Shown: in pieces, positions 44,918-55,599 of the stretch
Layout of the letters: the number at the start of each line of letters is the position of its first letter
Numbering within the stretch: position 1 is the first letter of the stretch
Assembly: GCA_947463785.1 (NCBI GenBank)
Contig: CANHRG010000003.1
Location: 1 to 64,000, forward strand
Length of the DNA: 64,000 bases
DNA from: Sphingobacteriaceae bacterium
GTDB lineage: Bacteria; Bacteroidota; Bacteroidia; Sphingobacteriales; Sphingobacteriaceae
Reading direction: 5' to 3'
Program-made: the position numbers and the translations under genes
Notes under the pieces: generated by a model
What the model saw: only the letters and a program-made list of their open reading frames with translations
What the model was told of the DNA's origin: nothing
Databases searched by the model: none

Positions 44918-47527
44918 ATGAATTTGAACAATTTCACTATCAAAGCACAGGAGGCCATTCAAAAGGCTTCCGAAATAGCCTTGGGCAATCAGCAACAGGC
45001 TATTGAAAACGCACACCTTTTAAAAGGCTTGCTATTGGTTGACGAGAATGTAATCAGCTATCTCTTAAAAAAGCTGAACGTGAACATCAACCGTTTAAAC
45101 ACAGCACTGGATGAGCAGATCAATACGTTCCCAAAAGTGAGCGGAAGTAATGTATACCTCTCCTCAGCAGCAAATACCACACTACAAAAAGCACAAACTT
45201 TTCTGAAGGAATTTAAAGACGAGTTTGTTTCGGTTGAGCATGTTTTACTAGGAATGTTGCAAGCCGGAGATAAAGTTTCTGTCCTGCTCAAAGATGCCGG
45301 TGTGAACGAAAAAGATCTAAAAAAAGCCATTGTTGAGTTACGTGGCGACAGCCGGGTAACCGACCAGAACGCCGAAGCAACTTACAATGCCTTAAACAAA
45401 TATGCCCGCAACCTGAACGAATATGCCGAATCAGGCAAACTAGACCCGGTTATTGGACGTGATGAAGAAATTCGTCGTGTAATCCAAATTCTGTCTCGTC
45501 GTACCAAAAACAACCCAATTCTGATTGGTGAGCCCGGCGTGGGTAAAACTGCCATTGCCGAGGGTATCGCCTTCCGTATCATCAAGGGTGATGTGCCCGA
45601 AAACTTGAAAACCAAAGTGGTGTATTCGTTAGATATGGGTGCACTTGTGGCGGGAGCGAAATACAAAGGAGAATTTGAGGAGCGCCTGAAAGCTGTTGTG
45701 AAAGAGGTTACGCAGAGCGATGGCGAGATTATCCTTTTTATCGATGAAATTCACACGCTGGTAGGTGCCGGCGGTGGCGAGGGTGCCATGGATGCCGCTA
45801 ACATTCTGAAACCGGCTTTAGCCCGTGGAGAATTACGTGCAATTGGCGCTACCACCCTGAATGAATACCAGAAATATTTAGAAAAGGATAAAGCCTTGGA
45901 GCGTCGTTTCCAAAAGGTAATGGTAGATGAACCCGATACCCAGGATGCCATTTCGATTTTGCGTGGGTTAAAGGAGCGTTACGAAACACACCACAAAGTT
46001 CGCATCAAAGACGAGGCGATTATTGCTGCTGTAGAGCTTTCTCAACGCTATATTTCAGATCGTTTTCTTCCTGATAAGGCCATCGACTTGATGGACGAAG
46101 CAGCTTCTAAACTCCGTTTAGAAATGGATTCGGTTCCTGAAGCTGTAGATGAGCTTGATCGCCGCATTATGCAATTAGAAATTGAACGTGAAGCCATCAA
46201 ACGAGAAAATGATGAGAAAAAAGTAAAAGAACTGAGTGAAGAAATCGCTAACCTGTCTGTAGATCGGGATGGATTAAAAGCCCGTTGGCAAGGTGAAAAA
46301 GATTTGGTGGATGGCATTAACGCGAAGATCGAGCAGATTGAGAATTTTAAATTGGAAGCCGACCAAGCCGAGCGTGCCGGAGATTACGGTAAAGTAGCTG
46401 AGATTCGTTACGGAAAAATCAAAGAGGCTCAGGATGAGGTTGAGAAATTGAAAAAAGAATTGGAAGCCACGCAAGTAGACAGCCGCATGCTGAAAGAAGA
46501 AGTAACCTCCGAAGATATTGCGGGAGTAGTTAGCCGTTGGACCGGTATTCCGGTAACCAAAATGATTCAGAGTGAGCGTGAAAAACTGCTTCACCTAGAA
46601 GAAGAACTGCACAAACGCGTTGCCGGTCAGCATGAAGCCATCGAAGCCATTTCTGATGCGATTCGTCGTTCCAGAGCCGGGCTACACGATAAACGCAAGC
46701 CAATTGGTTCCTTCATCTTTTTAGGAACCACCGGTGTGGGTAAAACCGAATTAGCAAAAGCGCTGGCAGAATTTTTATTTAACGATGATTCGGCAATGGT
46801 GCGCATCGATATGAGTGAATACCAGGAACGACATGCAGTTTCACGACTGATTGGTGCGCCTCCCGGATACGTGGGTTACGATGAAGGCGGTCAGTTGACC
46901 GAGGCGGTTCGACGTAAACCCTATTCAGTGATTTTGTTGGATGAGATTGAAAAAGCTCATCCTGATGTGTTTAATATCCTTTTGCAGGTTTTAGATGATG
47001 GCCGGTTAACTGACAACAAAGGCCGGGTGGTAAATTTCAAAAATACCATCATCATCATGACCTCCAACATCGGTTCGCACCTCATTCAGGATAATTTCAA
47101 AGACTTAACTGAAGCCAATCGTGAAGCAGTAGTTTCCAAAACAAAAAACGAACTCTTTGAACTCCTGAAACAAACCATTCGTCCGGAATTTTTGAATCGG
47201 ATTGATGAATTGATCATGTTTACACCGCTTAACCGCGAAGAACTTCATGATATTGTGAAACTACAGTTCAAACAAGTGCAACAAACACTGGAAGAAATGG
47301 GCATTCAATTAGAAGCAAGCGACGAAGCGCTAGACTGGTTGGCACAATTGGGTTACGATCCGCAATTTGGAGCCCGACCATTAAAACGAGTTATTCAAAA
47401 ACGGATTCTAAATGAATTATCAAAAGATATTCTGGCTGGAAAAGTAGATAAAGACAGTAAAATCAAGCTGGATGTCTTCGAAAATCAATTTGTATTCTTG
47501 AATGCCGATGAGCTTGTAAAAAAGTAA
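44918..47527 (+). CDS. clpB: ClpB disaggregase (HSP100)
   Basis: 869 residues. Clp N-domain (about 1-145), AAA-1 with Walker [14 protein letters not shown] and Walker [26 protein letters not shown], a coiled-coil M domain (about 400-520, rich in Glu/Lys heptads), and AAA-2 with [19 protein letters not shown] and [16 protein letters not shown]. Sensor and C-terminal small domain contain [14 protein letters not shown]. The M domain distinguishes ClpB from ClpA/ClpC, and there is no ClpP-binding loop seen. It reactivates aggregated proteins with DnaK. No heat-shock operator such as CIRCE is seen in the 130 bases upstream. A terminator follows. Confidence 0.97.
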   Translation: MNLNNFTIKAQEAIQKASEIALGNQQQAIENAHLLKGLLLVDENVISYLLKKLNVNINRLNTALDEQINTFPKVSGSNVYLSSAANTTLQKAQTFLKEFKDEFVSVEHVLLGMLQAGDKVSVLLKDAGVNEKDLKKAIVELRGDSRVTDQNAEATYNALNKYARNLNEYAESGKLDPVIGRDEEIRRVIQILSRRTKNNPILIGEPGVGKTAIAEGIAFRIIKGDVPENLKTKVVYSLDMGALVAGAKYKGEFEERLKAVVKEVTQSDGEIILFIDEIHTLVGAGGGEGAMDAANILKPALARGELRAIGATTLNEYQKYLEKDKALERRFQKVMVDEPDTQDAISILRGLKERYETHHKVRIKDEAIIAAVELSQRYISDRFLPDKAIDLMDEAASKLRLEMDSVPEAVDELDRRIMQLEIEREAIKRENDEKKVKELSEEIANLSVDRDGLKARWQGEKDLVDGINAKIEQIENFKLEADQAERAGDYGKVAEIRYGKIKEAQDEVEKLKKELEATQVDSRMLKEEVTSEDIAGVVSRWTGIPVTKMIQSEREKLLHLEEELHKRVAGQHEAIEAISDAIRRSRAGLHDKRKPIGSFIFLGTTGVGKTELAKALAEFLFNDDSAMVRIDMSEYQERHAVSRLIGAPPGYVGYDEGGQLTEAVRRKPYSVILLDEIEKAHPDVFNILLQVLDDGRLTDNKGRVVNFKNTIIIMTSNIGSHLIQDNFKDLTEANREAVVSKTKNELFELLKQTIRPEFLNRIDELIMFTPLNREELHDIVKLQFKQVQQTLEEMGIQLEASDEALDWLAQLGYDPQFGARPLKRVIQKRILNELSKDILAGKVDKDSKIKLDVFENQFVFLNADELVKK

Positions 47528-47542
47528 ACCCTATGAAAAATC

Positions 47543-47579
47543 AAAAAGCCGTTTTGTGTAACACTTAACGGCTTTTTTT
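47543..47579 (+). terminator. Rho-independent terminator after clpB
   Basis: Stem AAAAAGCCGTT/AACGGCTTTTT with a 13-base loop and seven T, 15 bases after the clpB stop. Confidence 0.88.
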
Positions 47580-47654
47580 GTTTGATAAACAGCTAACAGA
47601 AACATTTACTCTACGTTTTGTGATATTATTCAGTATTTTGAGGCTAGAATATCT

Positions 47655-48563
47655 ATGAAGAAAGTAGTTCAATTCGTCCTATTGCTTTTACTTCCTGGTC
47701 TGTTTGAGCTGGGTTGTAACTCCAAAACCAAAACAACGATCAAATTGTCGGATGCATATTTGGTTAAGGATTTTGAGCAAGACAAAGATTATCCTGCCGG
47801 AATGGAGGAATTACAAATTCCTTCTGGAGGAGTTAAGATATATGGCTTAGAGTATACAGCCAACGGTCCTGGACCCCATCCCACCTTGATTTTCTTACAT
47901 GGAAATCCGGGTAATGAGCGGAACTTAGACTTAGCTCAAAGTATCAGAAAAGTAGGATACAATGTTGTTTATTTCGATTTCCGTGGTAGCTGGGGAAGTA
48001 AAGGTGAGTTTACATTTGAGAACAATATTGCCGATACCAAAGCGGTTATTGAGTACCTAACTAGTGAAGAACAAGCCGCAAGATTACGCATAGACACCTC
48101 AAAAATTGCCCTCTTCGGACACAATACCGGTGGTGCAATTGCTTTAGTTGCCGGATTAAATCATCCAAAAGTTAAAGGGATTGCAACACTTTCACTGTTT
48201 AATCCGTACCGGATCATCAAGAATTCTCAAGGTCTGAGTAATTTAATCAGCATGAAAGAGTACTTATCTACCTTAGGTATGCTGAACATCAATCCTGATC
48301 AATTTTTAGGACAAATGGCTGCGAATGTAGAAGATTATAATCTGGAGTTATTAATAGGAATGACTGCAAAACCGGTATTAATAATTGACGAGCACGAGGC
48401 CAACGACTATTTTAAAAAAATGAGTTCGAAGAAAAATGTTCAATACGAAATTTGGGATACCGATATAACTTTTAGTAATAAACGAACAGCACTAACCCGC
48501 AGACTAAGAGACTGGCTAGACACCAAAATCAATCCCCAAATAATCACAAACACCATAGAATAA
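47655..48563 (+). CDS. Alpha/beta hydrolase-fold lipoprotein lacking the catalytic triad
   Basis: 302 residues. A lipoprotein-like signal (Cys21 in FELGC) precedes an alpha/beta-hydrolase core: TLIFLHGNPGNERN (oxyanion HG loop), VVYFDFRGSWGSKGEF, then the nucleophile elbow. The elbow reads GHNTGG, so Asn replaces the expected Ser of G-x-S-x-G. The Asp region VLIIDEHEAND is kept. The C-terminal motif usually written D-T-D-H-x-F-S reads DTDITFSNKR, so the catalytic His is Ile. With both Ser and His gone this is probably a non-enzymatic binding protein. It is followed after one base by a polysaccharide deacetylase, which points to a shared envelope role. Confidence 0.85.
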   Translation: MKKVVQFVLLLLLPGLFELGCNSKTKTTIKLSDAYLVKDFEQDKDYPAGMEELQIPSGGVKIYGLEYTANGPGPHPTLIFLHGNPGNERNLDLAQSIRKVGYNVVYFDFRGSWGSKGEFTFENNIADTKAVIEYLTSEEQAARLRIDTSKIALFGHNTGGAIALVAGLNHPKVKGIATLSLFNPYRIIKNSQGLSNLISMKEYLSTLGMLNINPDQFLGQMAANVEDYNLELLIGMTAKPVLIIDEHEANDYFKKMSSKKNVQYEIWDTDITFSNKRTALTRRLRDWLDTKINPQIITNTIE

Positions 48564-48564
48564 C

Positions 48565-49371
48565 ATGCGATTTACGCTTTATATAGGCGTTTTACTTCTG
48601 ATAAGCGCCTGCCAAAGTACAACTATCCAACAAAACCTTACTGAAACCCAAAAAGATACTTCTATTGTTGCTGACGCAGCTACTATTCTGAAAAGAAAAC
48701 AAATACCCATTTTATGCTATCACCAGATTAGGGTATGGAAATCTTCCGACTCTGAAGTAGCCAAAGTTTATATTGTTCCACCCGCAACATTTGAAGCACA
48801 ACTTAAAATGCTCGCCGATAGCGGCTACCACACTATTTTACCCGATCAGCTGGTAGACTATTTAACCAAAGGCAGCAAACTGCCTTCCAAACCAATTATG
48901 CTCACTTTTGATGACACCTGCGAAGAGCAATTTACCCTTGCTGCGCCAGCACTCAAAAAATACGGCTTCAAAGGTGTCTTTTTTATCATGACCGTGAGTA
49001 TTGGCCGTCCACGCTACATGACGAGTGAGCAAATTAAGCAATTGAGTGATGAAGGACATGTAATTGCTTCACACACTTGGGACCATCACAATTTTAAAAA
49101 ATACCAAGGCGAAGATTGGGCAACACAAATAGATAAACCGACCAAGAGATTAGAAGAAATTACCGGGAAGAAAATTGATTATTTTGCCTATCCTTTCGGA
49201 CTTTGGAATGAAGAAGGAATTCCAGAATTAAAGAAAAGAGGATTTAAGGCGGCATTTGCATTAGCTGAAAAACGCAGCGAAAGCAATCCGCTGTTTACCA
49301 TACGCCGCATCATTGCTGCCGGAAGCGATAGTCCGAAAACGCTGCAAAGTAAAATTGAGCGGAGTTTTTAA
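48565..49371 (+). CDS. Polysaccharide deacetylase family lipoprotein
   Basis: 268 residues. Lipoprotein signal with Cys16 (LLISAC). The NodB-homology domain spans about 100-265: PIMLTFDDTCEEQ holds the T-F-D-D catalytic base and metal Asp, and EGHVIASHTWDHHNF holds the H-x3-H-H metal-binding site. DYFAYPFGLWNEEG is the third motif. Family enzymes remove N-acetyl groups from peptidoglycan, chitin-type or exopolysaccharide sugars; the substrate here is open. Begins one base after the degenerate hydrolase, so the two form an operon. Confidence 0.9.
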   Translation: MRFTLYIGVLLLISACQSTTIQQNLTETQKDTSIVADAATILKRKQIPILCYHQIRVWKSSDSEVAKVYIVPPATFEAQLKMLADSGYHTILPDQLVDYLTKGSKLPSKPIMLTFDDTCEEQFTLAAPALKKYGFKGVFFIMTVSIGRPRYMTSEQIKQLSDEGHVIASHTWDHHNFKKYQGEDWATQIDKPTKRLEEITGKKIDYFAYPFGLWNEEGIPELKKRGFKAAFALAEKRSESNPLFTIRRIIAAGSDSPKTLQSKIERSF

Positions 49372-49393
49372 ACCTTGCTTTGTATCCCGATAG

Positions 49394-51061
<1,668 letters not shown>

Positions 51062-51063
51062 AC

Positions 51064-51092
51064 AAAAAAGCCCCGGAATTCGGGGCTTTTTT
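51064..51092. terminator. Bidirectional terminator between ABC-F and FKBP genes
   Basis: AAAAAGCCCCG/CGGGGCTTTTT hairpin with GAATT at its centre and A/T tracts on both sides, placed at the end of two convergent genes. Confidence 0.93.
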
Positions 51093-51111
51093 GTTGTGTC
51101 AATATCACTGA

Positions 51112-51609
51112 TTAGTGACCAGCGTGGCCGTCGATACCGTGAGCATGGCCATGAGCCAACTCATCTGCGGTAGCTTCACGAACCTGAATAATTTTACCAG
51201 AAAAATGTAAATCCTGACCAGCCATAGGATGGTTCAGGTCCACACTAACTACGGTTTCGGTCACTGCGGTAACACGTGCTCTAAATTGATTTCCTTGATT
51301 ATCCTGCAAAGGTAAAATGGTATCAACTTCTGGCTTTTCCATATCGCCAAACATCTCTAAAGGCAAATCGGTAAGTGCATTCGGATCTTTTTCGCCATAA
51401 GCATCGGCAGCAGCCAATTCAAATGCATATTCGGCACCAGCGGCTAAACCGCTTAAGTTTTCTTCAAATTTAGGCAACATCATGCCTACACCAAATAAAA
51501 ACACCAATGGGTTTTCTTCGGTAGCTTTTTCAACAAAAGTTTTTTCACCATTTGTGGTGGTGTGTAAATCGTAGGTAAGGGCAACTACGGTGTTAGGTTT
51601 AATTGTCAT
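51112..51609 (-). CDS. SlyD-like FKBP peptidyl-prolyl isomerase
   Basis: 165 residues. FKBP strands (TVVALTYDLHT, NPLVFLFGVGMMLPKFEENLSGL) flank an inserted IF domain (DAYGEKDPNALTDLPLEMFG), then VSVDLNHPMAGQDLHFSGKIIQV, the SlyD layout. The C-terminus is His-rich (ELAHGHAHGIDGHAGH), a likely nickel/zinc-binding tail. It catalyses prolyl isomerisation and acts as a chaperone, possibly in metal delivery. It lies 31 bases after the DUF255 gene on the same strand; a short GAGGC/GCCTC hairpin lies between them. Confidence 0.93.
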   Translation of the reverse strand: MTIKPNTVVALTYDLHTTTNGEKTFVEKATEENPLVFLFGVGMMLPKFEENLSGLAAGAEYAFELAAADAYGEKDPNALTDLPLEMFGDMEKPEVDTILPLQDNQGNQFRARVTAVTETVVSVDLNHPMAGQDLHFSGKIIQVREATADELAHGHAHGIDGHAGH

Positions 51610-51640
51610 TTTGTAAAAATTAGGAGGCTAAGCCTCGAGT

Positions 51641-53647
51641 TTAATGTTGAATTTGTTTCATGGCTTCGGCAACAGCGGTTACCGGAAGCTGGCAGGTTTT
51701 ATTACGGCAAACAAAAATCCGAGTTTCATTGCCCCATTTATCCTGCAGCAAAGGTAAACTTCCTGCGCTTCCCCCCAATACAATTTTATTAGGAATATAG
51801 TTTTTCTCAATTTCGTGGCGCTTATGTTCAAAATCGGGGCCTGTAATGGCAATCTCATACATACCAAAAACCTCGTTAAGAAGTAAATTGGCCCAATTGG
51901 AATAGGCAGAACCGTAAGTTTTGATCTGCGGCTGTACATTACGGAGCATTTGTTTGGCTTTACTCAAGTAAGTCTCATCAGCAAACCAATGTCCTAAGCG
52001 GTACAGGTTATTGGCCATCACCGAATTGGAACCAGGGATAACATTATCCATGATCTCTTGTTTGCGGGCAATCAATAGCTCGGCCTGAACGGAAGTGTAA
52101 AAAAACATTCCGGTTTCCGGATCACTGAAATGCGTAATTGCATACTCACAAAGCTGTTTCGCTTCGTGCAACCAATGCTCCTCAAAGGTTGCTTCGTACA
52201 AAGAAGTTAGTCCATCGATCACAAAAGCATAATCATCCAAAAAAGCAGGAATGCTGGCTTTGCCATTTTTAAAATTGCGGTAAAGTCCACCGTCAGTAGT
52301 CCGCATTTGCTTCAGCAGGAATTCTGCATTTTTTTTGGCAGATAGTAAAAAACGTTCTTCACCAAAAACCCGATAGGCATCGGTAAATCCACGGAGCATC
52401 TGGCCATTCCATGCTGCTAAAATTTTATCATCCAGGCCTGGTTTAATCCGCTTATCGCGATAGCTGAAAACCTGTTTTTTAGCATTCTCAAGTTTTGAAA
52501 GCCAATTTTCTAGCTTCAGTCCGTGTTTTGCAGCAAATTTTTCATCGCTTAATTTACGCATCAATACATTCGTTTCTTCCTCTGCCCAATTTCCTGCATC
52601 GGTGATACCGAAATAGTCGGCAAAAATTTCAGCATCTGTACCTAAAATTTCATCGATTTCAGATTTATGGAAAGTATAAAACTTGCCCTCTACCCCCTCG
52701 CTATCGGCATCTTGTGCCGAATAAAAACCACCACTGAGGTCTGTCATTTCACGATTTACCCAATCCAGCGTTTCATAAACTACCTGACGATACAGTTCTT
52801 GAGGTTCGTGTTGATAGGCTTCGGAATACAAACTCACCAACTGGGCATTATCGTACAGCATTTTTTCGAAATGCGGCACATGCCAAAATTGATCGACGGA
52901 ATAGCGGGCAAAACCTCCTCCTATATGATCGTAAATTCCACCAAAAGCCATTTTCTGCAAGGTGAAATGCGTAATTGCGTCAGCTTGTTCATCCTTCATC
53001 AGGTGCGCATAACGCAGTAAAAATTGCCAATTATTGGGCAAAGGGAATTTGGGAGCACGGGTGTAACCACCATCTGTCCAATCGAAATACTTTGACCAAG
53101 GTTCGTAGATAGCCTTGAGATCGGCCTCGGTATACTCAGCTTTATGTTCGATGAATTGAATTTTTTCGCTTTCGCGAATACCTTGAGTCAGTTTAGTAGC
53201 ATAATCAATGGCCTCATTGGGTTTGTGCTCCCAAAATGCCGCCAGGTTGAGCAGCAATTTTTTCCAATCTTCTTTACGGAAATAGGTGCCACCGTAAATG
53301 GGTCGCTGATCAGGTAAACAGATACAGTTCAATGGCCAGCCACCACTACCGGTCATCAACTGGACGGCATACATATAGATCTGATCAATGTCGGGCCGCT
53401 CTTCACGATCCACTTTGATACAGATGAAATGCTGATTCATGATTTCGGCCACAGCTTCATCTTCAAAACTTTCGTGTTCCATCACATGGCACCAGTGGCA
53501 AGCCGAATAACCAACACTGACCAGAATTAGCTTGTTTTCTGCTTTCGCTTTAGCCAGCGCTTCCTCTCCCCAGGGATACCATTGCACCGGATTTTGCGCA
53601 TGTTGCAACAAATAAGGTGAACTTTCGTGGATGAGGGCGTTGGGCAT
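51641..53647 (-). CDS. DUF255 thioredoxin-like / six-hairpin protein (YyaL type)
   Basis: 668 residues. The thioredoxin-like DUF255 domain (about 1-165) contains [19 protein letters not shown] and [19 protein letters not shown] with a C-H-W-C redox motif. The remainder is an (alpha/alpha)6 barrel of the N-acylglucosamine-2-epimerase kind (about 190-640: [35 protein letters not shown]). It is the bacterial counterpart of spermatogenesis-associated protein 20; its reaction is unknown. No signal peptide. The start ATG 53647 lies just inside the inverted-repeat region at 53673-53718. Confidence 0.92.
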   Translation of the reverse strand: MPNALIHESSPYLLQHAQNPVQWYPWGEEALAKAKAENKLILVSVGYSACHWCHVMEHESFEDEAVAEIMNQHFICIKVDREERPDIDQIYMYAVQLMTGSGGWPLNCICLPDQRPIYGGTYFRKEDWKKLLLNLAAFWEHKPNEAIDYATKLTQGIRESEKIQFIEHKAEYTEADLKAIYEPWSKYFDWTDGGYTRAPKFPLPNNWQFLLRYAHLMKDEQADAITHFTLQKMAFGGIYDHIGGGFARYSVDQFWHVPHFEKMLYDNAQLVSLYSEAYQHEPQELYRQVVYETLDWVNREMTDLSGGFYSAQDADSEGVEGKFYTFHKSEIDEILGTDAEIFADYFGITDAGNWAEEETNVLMRKLSDEKFAAKHGLKLENWLSKLENAKKQVFSYRDKRIKPGLDDKILAAWNGQMLRGFTDAYRVFGEERFLLSAKKNAEFLLKQMRTTDGGLYRNFKNGKASIPAFLDDYAFVIDGLTSLYEATFEEHWLHEAKQLCEYAITHFSDPETGMFFYTSVQAELLIARKQEIMDNVIPGSNSVMANNLYRLGHWFADETYLSKAKQMLRNVQPQIKTYGSAYSNWANLLLNEVFGMYEIAITGPDFEHKRHEIEKNYIPNKIVLGGSAGSLPLLQDKWGNETRIFVCRNKTCQLPVTAVAEAMKQIQH

Positions 53648-53672
53648 GTTTAGTCTTCAGTGATCAGTCTTT

Positions 53673-53718
53673 AGTCTACAGTGCTGAGATAGATTTTGAC
53701 AACTCAACACTGTAGACT
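53673..53718. repeat. Intergenic inverted repeat (dispersed-repeat type)
   Basis: AGTCTACAGTGCTGAG (53673-53688) and CTCAACACTGTAGACT (53703-53718) form a 16-bp stem with one wobble pair around a 14-base loop. The left flank adds the related units AGTCTTCAGT and AGTCTTTAGT. Repeats of this A-G-T-C-T form are scattered through many Pedobacter-like genomes. It fills the gap between the M20 and DUF255 genes and has no T-tract. Confidence 0.7.
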
Positions 53719-53723
53719 GTTGA

Positions 53724-55094
53724 CTAATTGCTCAGTTCGGCAAAATATTTATGGAACAAAGGAATGGTTTCAATGCCTTTGTAGTAATTGGCAATATCGT
53801 ATTTCTCGTTTGGTGAGTGCAGGTTATCGCTGTCTAACCCAAATCCCATTAAAACGGTTTTAATCCCCAATTCTTTTTCGAACAAGGCCACAATTGGAAT
53901 ACTTCCACCGCCACGGGTTGGAATTGGTTCTTTACCAAACGACTCGGCAATTGCTTTTTGAGCAGCACGGAAAGCCACACTATCGGTTGGAGTAACCACC
54001 GGCTCGCCGCCGTGGTGTGGAGTTACCTTTACTTTTACAGATTTAGGCGCAATTTTTTCAAAATGATTCTGGAACAGTTTAGTGATCTTATCAGAGTTCT
54101 GGTTAGGTACTAAGCGCATTGAAATTTTGGCTGAAGCTTTAGATGGCAATACGGTTTTAGCGCCTTCACCAATATAACCACCCCAAATACCGTTCACTTC
54201 TAAAGTTGGACGAGTTCCGGTGCGTTCTAAGGTAGTGTAGCCCTTTTCGCCCCAAACTTCCTCCACTCCGAGGTCTGTTATATAATCTTCAATATCAAAA
54301 GGTGCTTTATTTAAGGCTTCACGCTCTGCAGCACTTAGTTCTACCACATCATCGTAAAAACCAGGAATGGTGATGTGATTGTTCTCATCATGCAGGGAGG
54401 CAATCAACTTCGCTAAAATCGTAGCCGGATTGGCCACCGCACCACCATACACACCAGAGTGCAAGTCGCGGTTTGGACCAGTAACTTCTACTTCTACATA
54501 AGACAAACCACGCAAACCTGTTTCTAATGAAGGATTTTCCATGCTGATCATGGCAGTGTCGGATATTAGAACTACATCTGATTTTAAACGATCTTTATTC
54601 TGCTGAACAAAGATCCCTAGGTTGTTTGAACCCACTTCTTCTTCGCCCTCAATCATGAATTTGATATTGCAAGGCAAAGTGTTGGTTTGTATCATCAACT
54701 CAAAAGCCTTTACGTGCATGTAAAATTGGCCTTTGTCATCACAAGCCCCACGTGCGTAAATTTTTTCATCGCGGATGGTGGGTTCAAATGGTGGCGTGTG
54801 CCATAATTCCAAGGGGTCAGCTGGCTGCACATCGTAATGGCCATAAACCAAAACTGTTGGTTTAGATGAATCTACGATTTTCTCTCCATATACAATCGGG
54901 TATCCAGCAGTAGGACAAACTTCCACGTTATCGGCACCGGCATCCCTAAGCTTTTGAGCCACAAAGTCAGCGGTTTTTAGTACCTCATTTTTATACGCCG
55001 GATCGGCACTTACTGATGGGAAACGTAATAAATCAAACAACTCATCCAAAAAACGTTGCTTATTATCGGCTACATATTTTTTAATCTCTTGCAT
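53724..55094 (-). CDS. M20 family dipeptidase
   Basis: 456 residues, di-zinc peptidase. VLVYGHYDVQPADPLELW (first His and Asp), YARGACDDKGQFYMHV (bridging Asp), FMIEGEEEVGSNNLG (catalytic Glu and metal Glu) and DLHSGVYGGAVANPA are conserved, with NLHSPNEKYDIANYYKGI at the C-terminus supplying the last His. The dimerisation (lid) domain is inserted at about 195-355. It most resembles the carnosine/beta-Ala-His type of dipeptidase. No signal peptide: cytoplasmic. Confidence 0.92.
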   Translation of the reverse strand: MQEIKKYVADNKQRFLDELFDLLRFPSVSADPAYKNEVLKTADFVAQKLRDAGADNVEVCPTAGYPIVYGEKIVDSSKPTVLVYGHYDVQPADPLELWHTPPFEPTIRDEKIYARGACDDKGQFYMHVKAFELMIQTNTLPCNIKFMIEGEEEVGSNNLGIFVQQNKDRLKSDVVLISDTAMISMENPSLETGLRGLSYVEVEVTGPNRDLHSGVYGGAVANPATILAKLIASLHDENNHITIPGFYDDVVELSAAEREALNKAPFDIEDYITDLGVEEVWGEKGYTTLERTGTRPTLEVNGIWGGYIGEGAKTVLPSKASAKISMRLVPNQNSDKITKLFQNHFEKIAPKSVKVKVTPHHGGEPVVTPTDSVAFRAAQKAIAESFGKEPIPTRGGGSIPIVALFEKELGIKTVLMGFGLDSDNLHSPNEKYDIANYYKGIETIPLFHKYFAELSN

Positions 55095-55165
55095 AATCTG
55101 GAATTGATGAGCAAATATATCAAAAGATGGGCAAGGAAACTGTAATCAACCCTAGATATAGTAAT

Positions 55166-55198
55166 AAAAAAGGGAGTGAAAAGTACACTCCCTTTTTT
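55166..55198 (-). terminator. Rho-independent terminator after the small lipoprotein gene
   Basis: AAAAAAGGGAGTG/CACTCCCTTTTTT hairpin with a seven-base loop, 18 bases beyond the stop of the 45-residue lipoprotein on the minus strand. Confidence 0.88.
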
Positions 55199-55215
55199 GA
55201 GTTCAACAAACACGC

Positions 55216-55353
55216 TCAGTCGCCAGTACCAATATCTTTTTTATCGGCTACTAAAGATTTATTTGATTTTTCAGGTTGAATGCTCTCATCTTTTTTGCAA
55301 GAAATCATTCCAATCAGACCAAAAACAACAAGGGTAAAGATTAACTTTTTCAT
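55216..55353 (-). CDS. Small lipoprotein of 45 residues
   Basis: A short frame from ATG 55353 to TGA 55216 encodes a textbook lipoprotein signal (MKKLIFTLVVFGLIGMISC, Cys19) and a 26-residue polar tail (KKDESIQPEKSNK...GTGD). A terminator follows at once and no other gene competes for the region, which supports it being real. It has no recognised homologue type; comparable tiny lipoproteins with a K-K-D after Cys are frequent in Bacteroidota. Function unknown. The 246 bases upstream are very A+T-rich without visible genes. Confidence 0.7.
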   Translation of the reverse strand: MKKLIFTLVVFGLIGMISCKKDESIQPEKSNKSLVADKKDIGTGD

Positions 55354-55599
55354 AGGTTTATAAATTTATTTTAAAGATAGTTTTTTAATATTTTGTTATT
55401 TATATTATAAATATAAATACAATAATTTACTTTTAAAAAATATTTTTATTTAATTATTGCTAAATATTTGATTATAAGCGTAATATATTTACTTATATGA
55501 AATTTAAATAGGCTATTTATTGTAAAAGGATGTAGAAAGTAGCTCATATTAATTATATATTTTAATTTTATAATCTGTAATTAATTTTTAGGGCTTGCA

